Counted from the first letter of the stretch, positions 17,811-27,908 are shown. The stretch: 62,623 bases of DNA from Bacteroidaceae bacterium (GCA_017935785.1 JAGBGU010000061.1:1-62623), one strand, 5' to 3'. Made by a program: numbers and translations. The notes: generated by a model not told the origin, from the sequence alone.

Positions 17811-19844
17811 ATGAAATTTAATCAGTTATTACCCATGGCAGCACTTTGTTTGATGACCGTGGCATGCCAGAACGAAAAGGCAGTTGAAACACAAGCCGGT
17901 GTGCGCACCGAAAACCTGGACACCACAGCGGTGGCCGGTACGGATTTTTATCAGTTTGCCTGCGGAGGATGGATGAAGAACAATCCCCTTCCTGCAGAAT
18001 TCTCACGTTTCGGCTCTTTTGACAAGTTGGCCGAGGACAACCGTCTGCAAATTCAGGGGCTCATTGAAGAACTGGCCGCAAAGGAAAACCAGCCCGGAAG
18101 CGTGGCGCAGAAAATCGGCACACTTTATCGTGTAGCCATGGACAGCGTGAAGCTGAACAACGATGGCGCTGCCCCCCTGAAGGAACGTCTGCAACAGATA
18201 GCTTCTGTAAAGGAAGAGAAGGACCTGTATTATCTCCTTGGCGAAATGCAGAAGCGAGGCGTAGGAGCCTATGTGGCAGTATATGTGGGTGCTGACGAGA
18301 AGAACAGCAGCATGAATGCCGTACAGACCTATCAGATAGGCCTGAGCATGGGCGAGCGCGACTATTATCTGGAAGATACGGAAAACAGCAAGCGCATCCG
18401 CACAGCCTTCCTCTCTCATGTAGAGAAAATGTATAAGTTGGCGGGCATGGACGATGCAACCGCCAAGCGTGGTGCCGCTCTGGTTATGGACATAGAAACT
18501 CGTCTGGCCAAGGCATACCGTTCGCGCACCGAACTTCGCGATCCTCATGCCAACTACAACAAGATGACCATGGAGGAAGCCAAGAAACTGTGTCCCACAT
18601 TCGGATGGGATGCCTTCCTTGCCGCCATGGACTTCAATGATGTAAAGGAAATCATTATCGGACAGCCTGCTTCGCTACAGGCCGCTGCCGAGATTCTGCA
18701 TACCACTCCGGTGGCTGACCAGACCCTTTATCTGCAGTGGAAGGCCATCAGCTATGCCGCCTCTATGCTGAGCGACGAATTCGCCGAGGAGAACTTCAAC
18801 TTCTTCGGTCGTACCATGCGTGGCGCTCAGCAGATGCAGCCCCGCTGGAAGCGTGCCGTAGCCGTGGTAAGCGGTGCCCTGGGCGAGGCTGTCGGCCAGA
18901 TGTATGTAGAGAAGTATTTCCCTGCAGAAGCCAAGGAACGTATGATAACATTGGTACGTAATCTTCAGGAAAGTCTTGGCGAGCGTATCCAGGCTTTGGA
19001 ATGGATGGGCGATTCCACCAAGGTGAAGGCACTGGAGAAACTGGCTACTTTCCATGTAAAGATCGGTTATCCCGACAAGTGGAAGGACTATTCCACTCTG
19101 GATATCAAGGACGATTCTTTCCTTGCAAATATGGAACGTGCCAACTTGTGGTCCCATGCAGAGATGCTTGCCAAGGTTGGCCAGCCCGTGGACAAGGACG
19201 AGTGGCACATGACTCCGCAGACCGTAAACGCCTACTATAACCCCACGACCAACGAAATCTGCTTCCCCGCAGGTATCCTTCAGTATCCCTTCTTCGACAT
19301 GAATGCCGACGATGCGTTCAACTACGGAGCGATTGGTGTGGTAATCGGCCACGAGATGACTCACGGATTTGATGACCAGGGCCGCAAGTATGACAAGGAA
19401 GGAAACCTGAAAGACTGGTGGACCGAACAGGATGCAAAGAACTTTGACGAACGTGCACAAGTGATGGTTAATTTCTTTGACAGCATTGAAGTGGCTCCCG
19501 GCGTAAAAGCCAACGGTCAGATGACCTTGGGCGAAAACATTGCCGACCACGGAGGCTTGCAAATATCATACCAGGCCTTTAAGAAAGCCACAGCCCAGCA
19601 TCCTTTGGGAGAGAAGGACGGCTTTACTGCCGAGCAGCGATTCTTCCTGGCCTATGCCAATGTATGGGCCGGCAACATCCGCCCGGAGGAAATACTTAAC
19701 CGTACCAAGACCGACGTTCACTCTCTTGGAAAATGGCGCGTTAACGGTGCTCTTCCCCATATCAATGCCTGGTATGAGGCGTTTGGCATTACCGAGAACG
19801 ACCCCATGTTCCTGCCTCAGTCAGAACGTGTGGTCATCTGGTAA
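17811..19844 (+). CDS. M13 family zinc metallopeptidase (PepO/neprilysin type), lipoprotein-like
   Basis: 677 aa. The N-terminus MKFNQLLPMAALCLMTVACQ suggests a lipoprotein or cleaved signal peptide, so it acts in the periplasm or on the surface. Zn site: H514-E-M-T-H518 (HEMTHGFDDQG), with the third ligand in ENIADHGGLQISY. The conserved NAYYNPTTNEICFPAGILQ precedes it. M13 enzymes cut short peptides. It starts 18 bases after the ABC-F stop and may share that transcript. A terminator follows it. Confidence 0.93.
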   Translation: MKFNQLLPMAALCLMTVACQNEKAVETQAGVRTENLDTTAVAGTDFYQFACGGWMKNNPLPAEFSRFGSFDKLAEDNRLQIQGLIEELAAKENQPGSVAQKIGTLYRVAMDSVKLNNDGAAPLKERLQQIASVKEEKDLYYLLGEMQKRGVGAYVAVYVGADEKNSSMNAVQTYQIGLSMGERDYYLEDTENSKRIRTAFLSHVEKMYKLAGMDDATAKRGAALVMDIETRLAKAYRSRTELRDPHANYNKMTMEEAKKLCPTFGWDAFLAAMDFNDVKEIIIGQPASLQAAAEILHTTPVADQTLYLQWKAISYAASMLSDEFAEENFNFFGRTMRGAQQMQPRWKRAVAVVSGALGEAVGQMYVEKYFPAEAKERMITLVRNLQESLGERIQALEWMGDSTKVKALEKLATFHVKIGYPDKWKDYSTLDIKDDSFLANMERANLWSHAEMLAKVGQPVDKDEWHMTPQTVNAYYNPTTNEICFPAGILQYPFFDMNADDAFNYGAIGVVIGHEMTHGFDDQGRKYDKEGNLKDWWTEQDAKNFDERAQVMVNFFDSIEVAPGVKANGQMTLGENIADHGGLQISYQAFKKATAQHPLGEKDGFTAEQRFFLAYANVWAGNIRPEEILNRTKTDVHSLGKWRVNGALPHINAWYEAFGITENDPMFLPQSERVVIW

Positions 19845-19869
19845 TTACCACTTCTGAATTCCTACCACT

Positions 19870-19912
19870 GCTGTCCGCTCGAGGACAAGGGCGGACAGCG
19901 GTTCTTTTATTT
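19870..19912 (+). terminator. Rho-independent terminator after the M13 peptidase
   Basis: GCTGTCCGC (19870-19878) pairs perfectly with GCGGACAGC (19891-19899), followed by GGTTCTTTTATTT. Confidence 0.85.
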
Positions 19913-19932
19913 GATAAGTAAATATTTAATTC

Positions 19933-20850
19933 ATGCCATTACGATTACCCGATAAACTTCCCGCCATTGATTTTCTCAAGGATGAGAACATCTTTGTCCT
20001 GGGCAACGAACGTGCCAACAGTCAGGACATCCGTCCTTTGCGCATAGCTATTCTTAATTTGATGCCTCTTAAGATCACAACGGAGACAGACCTGATTCGT
20101 CTGTTGTCCAATACCCCTTTGCAGTTGGACATACATCTGATGAAGGTGAAGGCGCATACCAGTAAGAACACGCCGGTGGAACATATGCAGGCCTTTTATC
20201 GCGATTTTGAGGAAATGCGTCATGAGAAGTTTGACGGGATGATTATCACGGGAGCGCCGGTGGAGCATCTGGACTATCCCGAGGTGAACTATTGGCACGA
20301 AATTACTGAAATATTTGATTGGGCACGGACGCACGTAACCAGTGTGATGTATATCTGCTGGGCGGCACAAGCCGGCCTGCATTATCACTATGGCGTGCCC
20401 AAATACCCTTTGCCCCAAAAGATGTTCGGCATATTTCCTCAGATTCCTGCCAATCCCAAACTGCCCATTTTCCGCGGTTTTGATGACGTATTTTATATGC
20501 CGCACAGCCGGCATACCGAAATCCGTCGCGAAGACATTCTTCGTGTGCCCGAACTGAGCATCATTGCAGAAAGTCAGGACAGTGGCGTGAGCATGGTCAT
20601 GGCACGTAACGGAAGGGAAATCTTTGTTACCGGACATTCGGAATATTCTCCCTACACGCTGGATACGGAATACCGGAGAGATTTGGCTAAGGGACTTCCC
20701 ATACAGATGCCGGTCAACTATTACCGGAACAATGATCCGGAACAAGGTCCGCTGGTAACTTGGCGAGGTCATGGAAATCTGCTTTTTACCAACTGGCTGA
20801 ACTATTACGTATATCAGGAGACACCTTATAATATAGATGACATACATTGA
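19933..20850 (+). CDS. metAA: MetA-type homoserine O-acyltransferase, predicted acetyl-CoA specific
   Basis: 305 aa, first committed step of methionine synthesis from homoserine. The MetA catalytic set aligns at the numbers used for E. coli: nucleophile C142 (YICWAAQAGL), H235 and E237 (VTGHSEYS). Residue 111 is Glu (TGAPVEHL). In studied MetA proteins Glu here goes with acetyl-CoA use, while Gly goes with succinyl-CoA. So despite the usual name homoserine O-succinyltransferase, acetylation is predicted. It follows a terminator, so it is a new transcription unit, and its end overlaps the U32 gene by 14 bases. Confidence 0.93.
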   Translation: MPLRLPDKLPAIDFLKDENIFVLGNERANSQDIRPLRIAILNLMPLKITTETDLIRLLSNTPLQLDIHLMKVKAHTSKNTPVEHMQAFYRDFEEMRHEKFDGMIITGAPVEHLDYPEVNYWHEITEIFDWARTHVTSVMYICWAAQAGLHYHYGVPKYPLPQKMFGIFPQIPANPKLPIFRGFDDVFYMPHSRHTEIRREDILRVPELSIIAESQDSGVSMVMARNGREIFVTGHSEYSPYTLDTEYRRDLAKGLPIQMPVNYYRNNDPEQGPLVTWRGHGNLLFTNWLNYYVYQETPYNIDDIH

Positions 20851-22654
20851 ACTCCTTGCTCCGGCGCGTAATTTCGAATGCGGAATGGCTGCCGTGGACC
20901 ACGGAGCCGATGCCGTATATATTGGCGCACAACGTTTTGGCGCCCGTGCCGCTGCAGGAAATAGTGTGGAAGACATAGCGGCACTCTGTCGTTATGCCCA
21001 TCGTTTTGCCGTTAAGGTTTATGTAACGGTCAATACCATTCTTTATGATGATGAGCTTCAGGCCACAGAACGTTTGTTGTGGCAGTTGTATGAAGCTGGT
21101 GCCGATGCCTTCATTGTGCAGGACTTGGCGATGCTGAAGATGAGTCTTCCGCCGGTTCCCTTGCATGCCAGCACACAAATGGACAATCGTAGTCCGGAGC
21201 AGGTGAGTTGGCTTGCCGATATGGGATACAGTCAGGTTGTCCTGGCCAGGGAATGCTCCTTGGAGCAGATAGCCCGGATTCATCAGGCGGTTCCTCATGT
21301 TCCCCTCGAAGCCTTTGTGCATGGTGCCCTTTGTGTCTCATATAGCGGTTGTTGCCAGGCTTCGCAATACTGTTTTTCGCGTTCTGCCAATCGTGGCCAA
21401 TGCGCCCAGTTCTGCCGTCTGCCCTTTACATTGGAGGATGCGGAAGGCAATGTGTTGGCAAAGGAAAAGTATCTGCTCTCGTTACGCGACATGAACCGGA
21501 CATCCTCGCTTGAGGAGATGATGGACGCCGGAATACGCTCCTTTAAGATTGAAGGCCGACTTAAGGATGTGTCGTATGTGAAGAATGTTACTGCATGGTA
21601 TCGTCTGTGTATTGACAAGATACTTCGTCGCAGACCCGAATACGCCCGTCCTTCCTACGGCAAGGTTGAACTGAACTTCCAACCCGATCCTAACCGTAGC
21701 TTTTCCCGAGGTTTTACCTCATACTTCATTCATGACAGGCGTGAGAAGATGGCGTCTGTCCATACGCCCAAAAGTATGGGGCAACTGGTGGGTACGGTAA
21801 AGGATGTGCGTAAGGGGAATTGTATAGTCGTGTCTGGTGTGGCCTCCTTTGCAAACGGAGACGGGCTTTGTTATCTGGATGCGGATGGCAAGCTGAGGGG
21901 ATTCCGTGTGAACAGGGTAGAGGGCAATCATCTTTTTCTGGCCGACCCCGTTGAAATACATCCCGGAACTCCGCTTTACAGAAGCTTTGACCAGGGGTGG
22001 GAACGGATGATGTCCAAACCTACTGCAGCACGAGTGATTTCTTTAGACTGGCACTTGAAAGATGTGGAAGACGGCTTTTTGCTTTCCGTTAAGCGTGAGG
22101 ACGGTTTAACGCTTGAGCGTGTGTTCCAGTGGGAACATCAACTGGCCAAGTCGGACCAGATGGATAACATCAGACAACTTCTGTCTAAATTGGGTGAAAC
22201 ACATTACACCAGCCGTTCGGTTGAAGTGAATTTCAGTCAGCCTTGGTTTGTCCCCCGCAGCCAATTGTCTGCATGGAGAAGGGATATTATCGAGTTGTTG
22301 GACAGTAAGGACCCTGAACGGATATCTCAAGCACACGAAATGTGCATCATGTCCCCCAAAGACAAAGTAAAGGCTTTTAATGTGAGTAACAGGCTGGCGG
22401 CACAGGCATACGAAGAGGCCGGACTAACCCATTGGAAACCGGCAATGGAAGCGGATTCTCCAAACGGTTCTCCGGTATTGATGGAATGCCGTTATTGCCT
22501 GCGGTATGAATTAGGCCTTTGCCCTAAAAAACAGCAGGCAAAAGTTTCGTATAAACTTCCTCTGTATTTGAAGTCGCAGGACGGACGTAAGTTTGCACTT
22601 CAGTTTGATTGTGCGCATTGTAAAATGTATGTGCTTAATGAAGACAGCAAGTAA
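20837..22654 (+). CDS. U32 family protein (RlhA/TrhP-like RNA hydroxylation type)
   Basis: 605 aa. The N-terminal U32 domain is clear: LLAPARNFECGMAAVDHGADAVYIG and EAFVHGALCVSYSGCCQASQ, then the Cys-rich RGQCAQFCRLPF and SLRDMNR, and FKIEGRLKD. U32 proteins were named peptidases, but several are now known to hydroxylate rRNA or tRNA. The long form with a C-terminal extension resembles RlhA more than TrhP. The C-terminus adds CRYCLRYELGLC and CAHCK, possible metal-binding cysteines. Translation probably starts inside the metAA end (ATGACATACATT). Confidence 0.85.
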   Translation: MTYIELLAPARNFECGMAAVDHGADAVYIGAQRFGARAAAGNSVEDIAALCRYAHRFAVKVYVTVNTILYDDELQATERLLWQLYEAGADAFIVQDLAMLKMSLPPVPLHASTQMDNRSPEQVSWLADMGYSQVVLARECSLEQIARIHQAVPHVPLEAFVHGALCVSYSGCCQASQYCFSRSANRGQCAQFCRLPFTLEDAEGNVLAKEKYLLSLRDMNRTSSLEEMMDAGIRSFKIEGRLKDVSYVKNVTAWYRLCIDKILRRRPEYARPSYGKVELNFQPDPNRSFSRGFTSYFIHDRREKMASVHTPKSMGQLVGTVKDVRKGNCIVVSGVASFANGDGLCYLDADGKLRGFRVNRVEGNHLFLADPVEIHPGTPLYRSFDQGWERMMSKPTAARVISLDWHLKDVEDGFLLSVKREDGLTLERVFQWEHQLAKSDQMDNIRQLLSKLGETHYTSRSVEVNFSQPWFVPRSQLSAWRRDIIELLDSKDPERISQAHEMCIMSPKDKVKAFNVSNRLAAQAYEEAGLTHWKPAMEADSPNGSPVLMECRYCLRYELGLCPKKQQAKVSYKLPLYLKSQDGRKFALQFDCAHCKMYVLNEDSK

Positions 22655-22696
22655 TCTGTTGCATTCAAAGATAAATAAATAAAAATAAATTCTGTT

Positions 22697-24919
22697 ATGG
22701 TAAGAAAGATTGTTTCCTTTACGGTTGTTGCCGTTGTATCCTTTTTGAGTTCTCTTTCCCTTCATGCACAATTGCAGCCGGGGCAGATGGTGAAGCTGAC
22801 CATAGGAGAGTCCGGTATGGCACTTTCCGTTGAAAACTCCTCCCTTTCGGAAAGTGCGAAAACCATGTTGTGGACCGATACGGACACACCCTCACAATGC
22901 TGGGAAGTTTGTGAATATTCCAATGGAACCGTTCTGTTGAAAAACGTTTATACCGGTTATTATCTCGGAGGATTAAATTCAATGGTTCAGGGAACAATAA
23001 TCGGACAGATAACAGAAAGAAGAGCAAAGATTCATGGCAACTGGTTGTTAGAACCCGTGGAAGGCAAGGAAAACACCTATATAGCTTATCTGGGCACAGG
23101 AAAGCGAAATTGCCTGTCAGCTCCGGAAACGTTGCAGGAGGGGCAGCCCAATATTATAAAGCGTTATCAGAATGCAAAGGAAGAGTGCATTCATTGGCAG
23201 ATAGAAGTTGTTGAACCCAAACCAGGCCAGCTTACGCCCGAAGTGTGTACGGAAATGATGGAAAGATGGAAGGCCCGTTATTATCACAAGGCCTCAGTTG
23301 GCCATATTATTGGAAAAGGAGGCTGGTGGGGCGATGCCGAAATGTTTGAGATTGTTTTGGATGCATACGAAACTACCGGTGACATACAGTATGCCACTAT
23401 GTTTGATGAACTGTACAAGAACTTTTGCTACCGTAACGGAACAGACTGGAGCGGAAACGATTATAATGATGATATAGCATGGATGTGTATCGCCTGTACA
23501 AGAGCCTATTTACTGACGGGAAAGGTGGAATACAGGACTATAGCCAAGTCTAACTTCGACAAGATGTACAAAAGAGCCAATGCCTATGGCGACCACACCC
23601 TGATATGGTGCATGGGCAAGACGGGTACTAACAGTTGTGTGAACGGACCGGCATGTGTTGCAGCCTGTTATCTGGCTATGGCCACCGGTGATGACAAGTA
23701 TTACCAGAAGGCCAAGAATACTTATGCCGGACATCGTGCCAAGTTATACAACCTCAAGAACGGAAAATTCAACGGCCATGTCTATGACTCTTATGACACG
23801 GAAAAGAACAAGGTGGGCAACGAATGGGCCAGTACATACAATCAGGGTACTTCCATGGGAGCCGCCTGCATGCTTTATAACAGGTACGGAGACCAACAGT
23901 ATAAGGACGATGCGGACGCCATAATGGCGTGGACGGCAGAACATCTTGCCAATGAATATGGAATAATCAAAGTTTGTCAGACAGTAACCGGAGACCTTAC
24001 CGGTTTCAAGGGTATTCTTATGCGTTATGTCCGCAACTATGCCGCTTGTATGGATCAGCCTCAATGGTACGACTGGTTGGCAAAGAATGCCTTCCATGCC
24101 TATAATAACAGAAACAGCCAGGGTATAAGCATGAGTGCATGGCTGACCAAGACACCTGAAGACTTCTATTTTCATGACGGTGGCAGTTTCAGTAATGACG
24201 GAGGTGGGGCAATGACCGCACTATCGGCCGCCTTCAATGCCCACTTGGGTGTATTCCGTGGTGTGCGTATGGCCGCTGATACCCATTCATTTGCTCAGTT
24301 CGACTTTTTGCGTGGGGTGGAGATTGGCGCAAATGAGGACTTGGGCCGCAAAGTGGCGGGTCCCTATTACAATACAAATTATACCGGCTATAGAAGAATT
24401 GATTTCGGACAAGAGGCTCCAACCCACCTGTTGCTGCATGCCAACATCTTGCGTGCGTTTGCCGTAATAAAGGTTTATGCAGACCGCATTGGCGGAACAT
24501 TGCTTTGCGAATACCGTGCCAGCGAAGATGCGTTGAACCAATGGCAGATGCATCGCATAGCGCTTGAAACGGAGCTTACCGGTGTGCATGATGTGTATTT
24601 TGAATTTGCTGGTGTAAATAGGGTGAAGTTGGCGTATTTGGATACGTTCAGTTTTGACAGAGTAACTTCAGACGGAATAACTTCTCCTTCATCTGATGTA
24701 CAGAAACCAGTGATAAAGATGGGTGACAACCGTTTGCTGGTTGATACTGCTTGTCCGGCTACATTATATATATATAATATGGAAGGACAATTGGTTTCTG
24801 AACGCACTCTCAGTGCCGGCTCAAATGCGCAATCGTTGTCTTCCCTTAAGACAGGCTCTTATTTTGCCACACTTTTGGTTGGCGGAAAGCGGTATGTCCA
24901 TAAGTTCAACGTAAAATAA
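22697..24919 (+). CDS. Secreted GH76 alpha-1,6-mannanase with lectin-like N-domain and T9SS-type tail
   Basis: 740 aa. Signal peptide 1-24 (SLHAQ). Residues about 25-170 look like a beta-trefoil/ricin-type sugar-binding domain. The (alpha/alpha)6 GH76 catalytic domain follows, with the paired catalytic aspartates D258-D259 in YNDDIAWMCIACTRAY. A beta-rich module covers about 530-660 (FAQFDFLRGVEIG). The last 75 residues (LYIYNMEGQLVSERTLSAG through GSYFATLLVGGKRYVHKF) match the type A sorting domain of type IX secretion. It should cut the alpha-1,6 backbone of mannans. Only 20 bases separate it from the M6 protease. Confidence 0.85.
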   Translation: MVRKIVSFTVVAVVSFLSSLSLHAQLQPGQMVKLTIGESGMALSVENSSLSESAKTMLWTDTDTPSQCWEVCEYSNGTVLLKNVYTGYYLGGLNSMVQGTIIGQITERRAKIHGNWLLEPVEGKENTYIAYLGTGKRNCLSAPETLQEGQPNIIKRYQNAKEECIHWQIEVVEPKPGQLTPEVCTEMMERWKARYYHKASVGHIIGKGGWWGDAEMFEIVLDAYETTGDIQYATMFDELYKNFCYRNGTDWSGNDYNDDIAWMCIACTRAYLLTGKVEYRTIAKSNFDKMYKRANAYGDHTLIWCMGKTGTNSCVNGPACVAACYLAMATGDDKYYQKAKNTYAGHRAKLYNLKNGKFNGHVYDSYDTEKNKVGNEWASTYNQGTSMGAACMLYNRYGDQQYKDDADAIMAWTAEHLANEYGIIKVCQTVTGDLTGFKGILMRYVRNYAACMDQPQWYDWLAKNAFHAYNNRNSQGISMSAWLTKTPEDFYFHDGGSFSNDGGGAMTALSAAFNAHLGVFRGVRMAADTHSFAQFDFLRGVEIGANEDLGRKVAGPYYNTNYTGYRRIDFGQEAPTHLLLHANILRAFAVIKVYADRIGGTLLCEYRASEDALNQWQMHRIALETELTGVHDVYFEFAGVNRVKLAYLDTFSFDRVTSDGITSPSSDVQKPVIKMGDNRLLVDTACPATLYIYNMEGQLVSERTLSAGSNAQSLSSLKTGSYFATLLVGGKRYVHKFNVK

Positions 24920-24939
24920 ACATTCTTGTTTGATAAATT

Positions 24940-26661
24940 ATGAAAAGAATTGCCCTCTTGCTCTCTTGTCTCTCGCTCGTCAGTATGCTGATGGGGGTAC
25001 CGGCACGTCGTGTACGTTTTGTGGCTGACCAGATTGACGGCAGCCGGATTGCGTTGACCCTTTGCGGTGATGAACGTCTGCATTATTACCTTACGGATGA
25101 CGCCCAGCCTGTGGTGTGTGCGGATGACGGAGGATATTATTATGCAAAGTTAAACGTAACGGGCATTCTTTCCCCTTCTTCTGTTTTGGCTCATGAGCCG
25201 TCAGAAAGGAATGTGGTTGAGAGCAACTATCTAAAGGCCAGAGGTGATTCCCGTAAACTTTTGTCTGGAGTGAAGCGTTCTTCCCGCATGCAACGCCCGG
25301 CTCCTGTCCGCAATGCTTCTGCCACTCGTTCCGCTTTTGTGGGAACCAAAAAGGGATTGGTTATCTTGGCACAGTTTCCCGACTGCGTATTTACCATGCC
25401 CGATGCCAAGGACTACTATCAGGCTGTACTGAACGGAAACGGTGCGCCACAGTACGGCATTCCGTCCAGCGTGAGCAACTATTTCAAGGACCAGAGCAAC
25501 GGACTCTTTGACTTGAAGTTCGATGTGGTGGGACCCGTTACGGTGAGTAATAAAGTGTCTTATTATGGGAGCAACAACTCGTGGGGAGACGATTTGCGTC
25601 CTGAGAAAATGGTGGAAGAGGCTGTACGCCTGTCCTCATCTCAAGTGGATTTCTCGGATTACGATTGGGACAATGACGGATATGTAGACCAGATTTTTGT
25701 ATTGTATGCCGGATATAGCGAGGCACAGGGCGCAGCAGCCTATACCATCTGGCCGCATGCCTACAACCTTTCTTATGCAGGTATTACTCCCCCCATGTTT
25801 AATGGTGTAAAGATAGATGCCTATGCCTGTAGCTCCGAACTTTCCGGAAAATCAGGATCCACCCCTGACGGTATAGGTACTTTCTGTCATGAGTTCAGCC
25901 ATAATCTGGGTTTGCCGGATCTTTATGATATTGATTACAGTGGCGGATATGGCATGTATATATGGAGTCTGATGGATGCCGGCTGTTATTGCGGTCCCAA
26001 TTTATGTGGCGAGGTGCCTTGTAATTTTACCGGTTATGAACGCTGGCTTTGCGGTTGGTCAGACCTGACGGAGCTTAAGGAAGGTTGTGTCATAGATAAT
26101 ATGCCAAGCGTTTCGGCATACGGTCCCACATACCTTGTGCGTAACCGCTCTTATGCCGATGAGTATTATTTGCTTGAAAATAGACAGCAGACAGGGTGGG
26201 ATGCTTATCTTCCTGCCCATGGACTGCTGGTTATGCATGTCGATTACGACCGTAATGCCTGGCTGGACAATACCGTAAATGATGTGCGTGGTCATCAGCG
26301 GTTTGTGACGATACCGGCAGACAATACCACGGTGCAGTCTTTCAACGGCAGCATGGGCGACTTGTATCCCGGCAGTTCCGGCAATACATCCCTGACAGAC
26401 AGCAGTATACCGGCTGCCACCCTTTACCATGCCAATACTGACGGCCGCAAGTTCTTAGGCCGTCCCGTAGAACAGATAACCGAGGATGCGGAAGGCAGAA
26501 TCAGTTTTGTTTTTGATGGTGGGAAAGGGAATGGTATCAATGAAATAGCCACAGACAAAGCCTCATCTTCTGCCATATATAACTTGCAAGGCATCAAGAC
26601 AAGGAATACAAATGTGCCTGGGATTTATGTGAAGAACGGACGAAAGATTTTGGTTCGATAA
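24940..26661 (+). CDS. Secreted M6-family metalloprotease
   Basis: 573 aa. Signal peptide 1-20 and a propeptide to about residue 115, then the M6 (immune inhibitor A-like) catalytic domain. The zinc motif is H317-E-F-S-H321-N-L-G-L-P-D. A YDWDNDGYVDQIFVLYAG calcium-type segment lies upstream of it. The last 35 residues (AIYNLQGIKTRNTNVPGIYV and KNGRKILVR) resemble the short sorting tails seen in Prevotella secreted proteins. It probably shares a transcript with the GH76 gene. A terminator pair follows. Confidence 0.9.
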   Translation: MKRIALLLSCLSLVSMLMGVPARRVRFVADQIDGSRIALTLCGDERLHYYLTDDAQPVVCADDGGYYYAKLNVTGILSPSSVLAHEPSERNVVESNYLKARGDSRKLLSGVKRSSRMQRPAPVRNASATRSAFVGTKKGLVILAQFPDCVFTMPDAKDYYQAVLNGNGAPQYGIPSSVSNYFKDQSNGLFDLKFDVVGPVTVSNKVSYYGSNNSWGDDLRPEKMVEEAVRLSSSQVDFSDYDWDNDGYVDQIFVLYAGYSEAQGAAAYTIWPHAYNLSYAGITPPMFNGVKIDAYACSSELSGKSGSTPDGIGTFCHEFSHNLGLPDLYDIDYSGGYGMYIWSLMDAGCYCGPNLCGEVPCNFTGYERWLCGWSDLTELKEGCVIDNMPSVSAYGPTYLVRNRSYADEYYLLENRQQTGWDAYLPAHGLLVMHVDYDRNAWLDNTVNDVRGHQRFVTIPADNTTVQSFNGSMGDLYPGSSGNTSLTDSSIPAATLYHANTDGRKFLGRPVEQITEDAEGRISFVFDGGKGNGINEIATDKASSSAIYNLQGIKTRNTNVPGIYVKNGRKILVR

Positions 26662-26665
26662 GACA

Positions 26666-26758
26666 CATTGCTGATGTATGACTCGAAGCATAACTTATGA
26701 TAGACGTTTACCATAAGTGATGCTTCGATGAACGATAAGCAATGACCAGCATCTGGTC
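26666..26758. terminator. Bidirectional hairpin between convergent genes, plus a second stem
   Basis: A long imperfect stem is built from CATTGCT (26666-26672) with AGCAATG (26738-26744), and CGAAGCAT...ACTTATG with CATAAGT...ATGCTTCG (26684-26727). It is followed by GACCAG-CAT-CTGGTC (26744-26758) and TTCCTTTCTT. It can serve the M6 gene on the right-going strand and the transglycosylase gene on the left-going strand. Confidence 0.65.
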
Positions 26759-26777
26759 TTCCTTTCTTCCCCAAGCA

Positions 26778-27908
26778 TCATTCCAAGAACTCTTCTGCGC
26801 TTTTTACATTTGACTGGTGCTTACCGTCTTTCATGTTCCGTTTGGCCGGCTTGGGACTGCTGCCTTTGGAATGTGCTCTGGCACATCCTTGGTATTGGAA
26901 CCATCTGTCCAGAATCTGCCTTACGTATGCTTCTGTTTCGCTACCTCTCATGTAGCCGTTCTTAACCACGGGGTCGCGGTAGTATTTGGGGTCGGACAGT
27001 TTCAGTACATAACCGGAAACGTCTGACCATAGTCTTTCATTCCCGCCATATTTCCGGGCCAGCGTCATGGCATCCCTTATGTGCAATGCTCCTCCGTTAT
27101 AGGCTGCCAAAACAAATTTGATGCGTTCGCGCTTGTCCTTAATGTCTGAAAACGTACGGTTGAGCTGTTTAAGGTAGCGTGCTGCGGTATGAATGTTGGT
27201 GGCAGGATCGTAGAGTTGTTGTGTCGAAATGCCCATTTCATTGGCTGTGGCAGGCATTATTTGCATAAGCCCTTTGGCGCCTGCCCATGATTCAGCCTGG
27301 GGGTCGAAACCGGATTCCTGGTAACATTGTGCCGCCAGCAGTCTCCAGTCCCATCCTATCATCTCGGCCCCTTTTGTCAGATGTTCGTCAAAGGCGCTTA
27401 TGATGCCGTTTGCACGGTCGTACATGGCTGGGCGCATTTTTCTTTTGATGGTGTTTTTGCCCGTTGTCTGTTTCTGCAAAGATAGTTTTCTTGACGGGTT
27501 CCACCATTCGTTTATGCATTGGGCGAGTAGGGGAGTGTTCTCTCTTGTCATCCATCTCTTTTCCTCTCCCATTTCCAGAGCTATGAAATCCGCTTCTCCG
27601 CAAGCCAGCTTTTGCAATAGCGTAGTGGTGTCTGCCGCTGTTTCCATTTGCAGTTTGGCACCGATGTGCCTTGCAAACTCCTTGGCCAGAAGATATTGTT
27701 CGCCCATTCCCTCGCCACGGTATTCGTAATACGTGTCCGGGCCGTTCAGAGTAATGCCTATCAGCGTGCCGGTATGTTGGATTTCCGGTAAGTCGTATAG
27801 TTCTATCTGTCGTTCCTCTTGCCCGAAAATGGTGCTCCGTTTGCGACCGTCCTGTTGTGCGCAACCGTTTAGGGCCAGTATGATGATGAAAAGGAACAAT
27901 ACTTTCAT
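26778..27908 (-). CDS. MltF-like membrane-bound lytic transglycosylase, lipoprotein
   Basis: 376 aa, starting at ATG 27908. The frame runs upstream through the tRNA gene, but that part is not coding. Lipobox LALNGC gives lipid-anchored C16. Residues 45-145 resemble a periplasmic solute-binding domain (LIGITLNGPDTYYEYRGEGM). Residues about 180-330 are the SLT domain with catalytic E198 (CYQESGFDP), AKGLMQIMPA and AAYNGG. MltF-type enzymes cleave peptidoglycan and recycle the wall. It is convergent with the M6 gene, and its start lies 130 bases from tRNA-Trp, divergently. Confidence 0.88.
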   Translation of the reverse strand: MKVLFLFIIILALNGCAQQDGRKRSTIFGQEERQIELYDLPEIQHTGTLIGITLNGPDTYYEYRGEGMGEQYLLAKEFARHIGAKLQMETAADTTTLLQKLACGEADFIALEMGEEKRWMTRENTPLLAQCINEWWNPSRKLSLQKQTTGKNTIKRKMRPAMYDRANGIISAFDEHLTKGAEMIGWDWRLLAAQCYQESGFDPQAESWAGAKGLMQIMPATANEMGISTQQLYDPATNIHTAARYLKQLNRTFSDIKDKRERIKFVLAAYNGGALHIRDAMTLARKYGGNERLWSDVSGYVLKLSDPKYYRDPVVKNGYMRGSETEAYVRQILDRWFQYQGCARAHSKGSSPKPAKRNMKDGKHQSNVKSAEEFLE

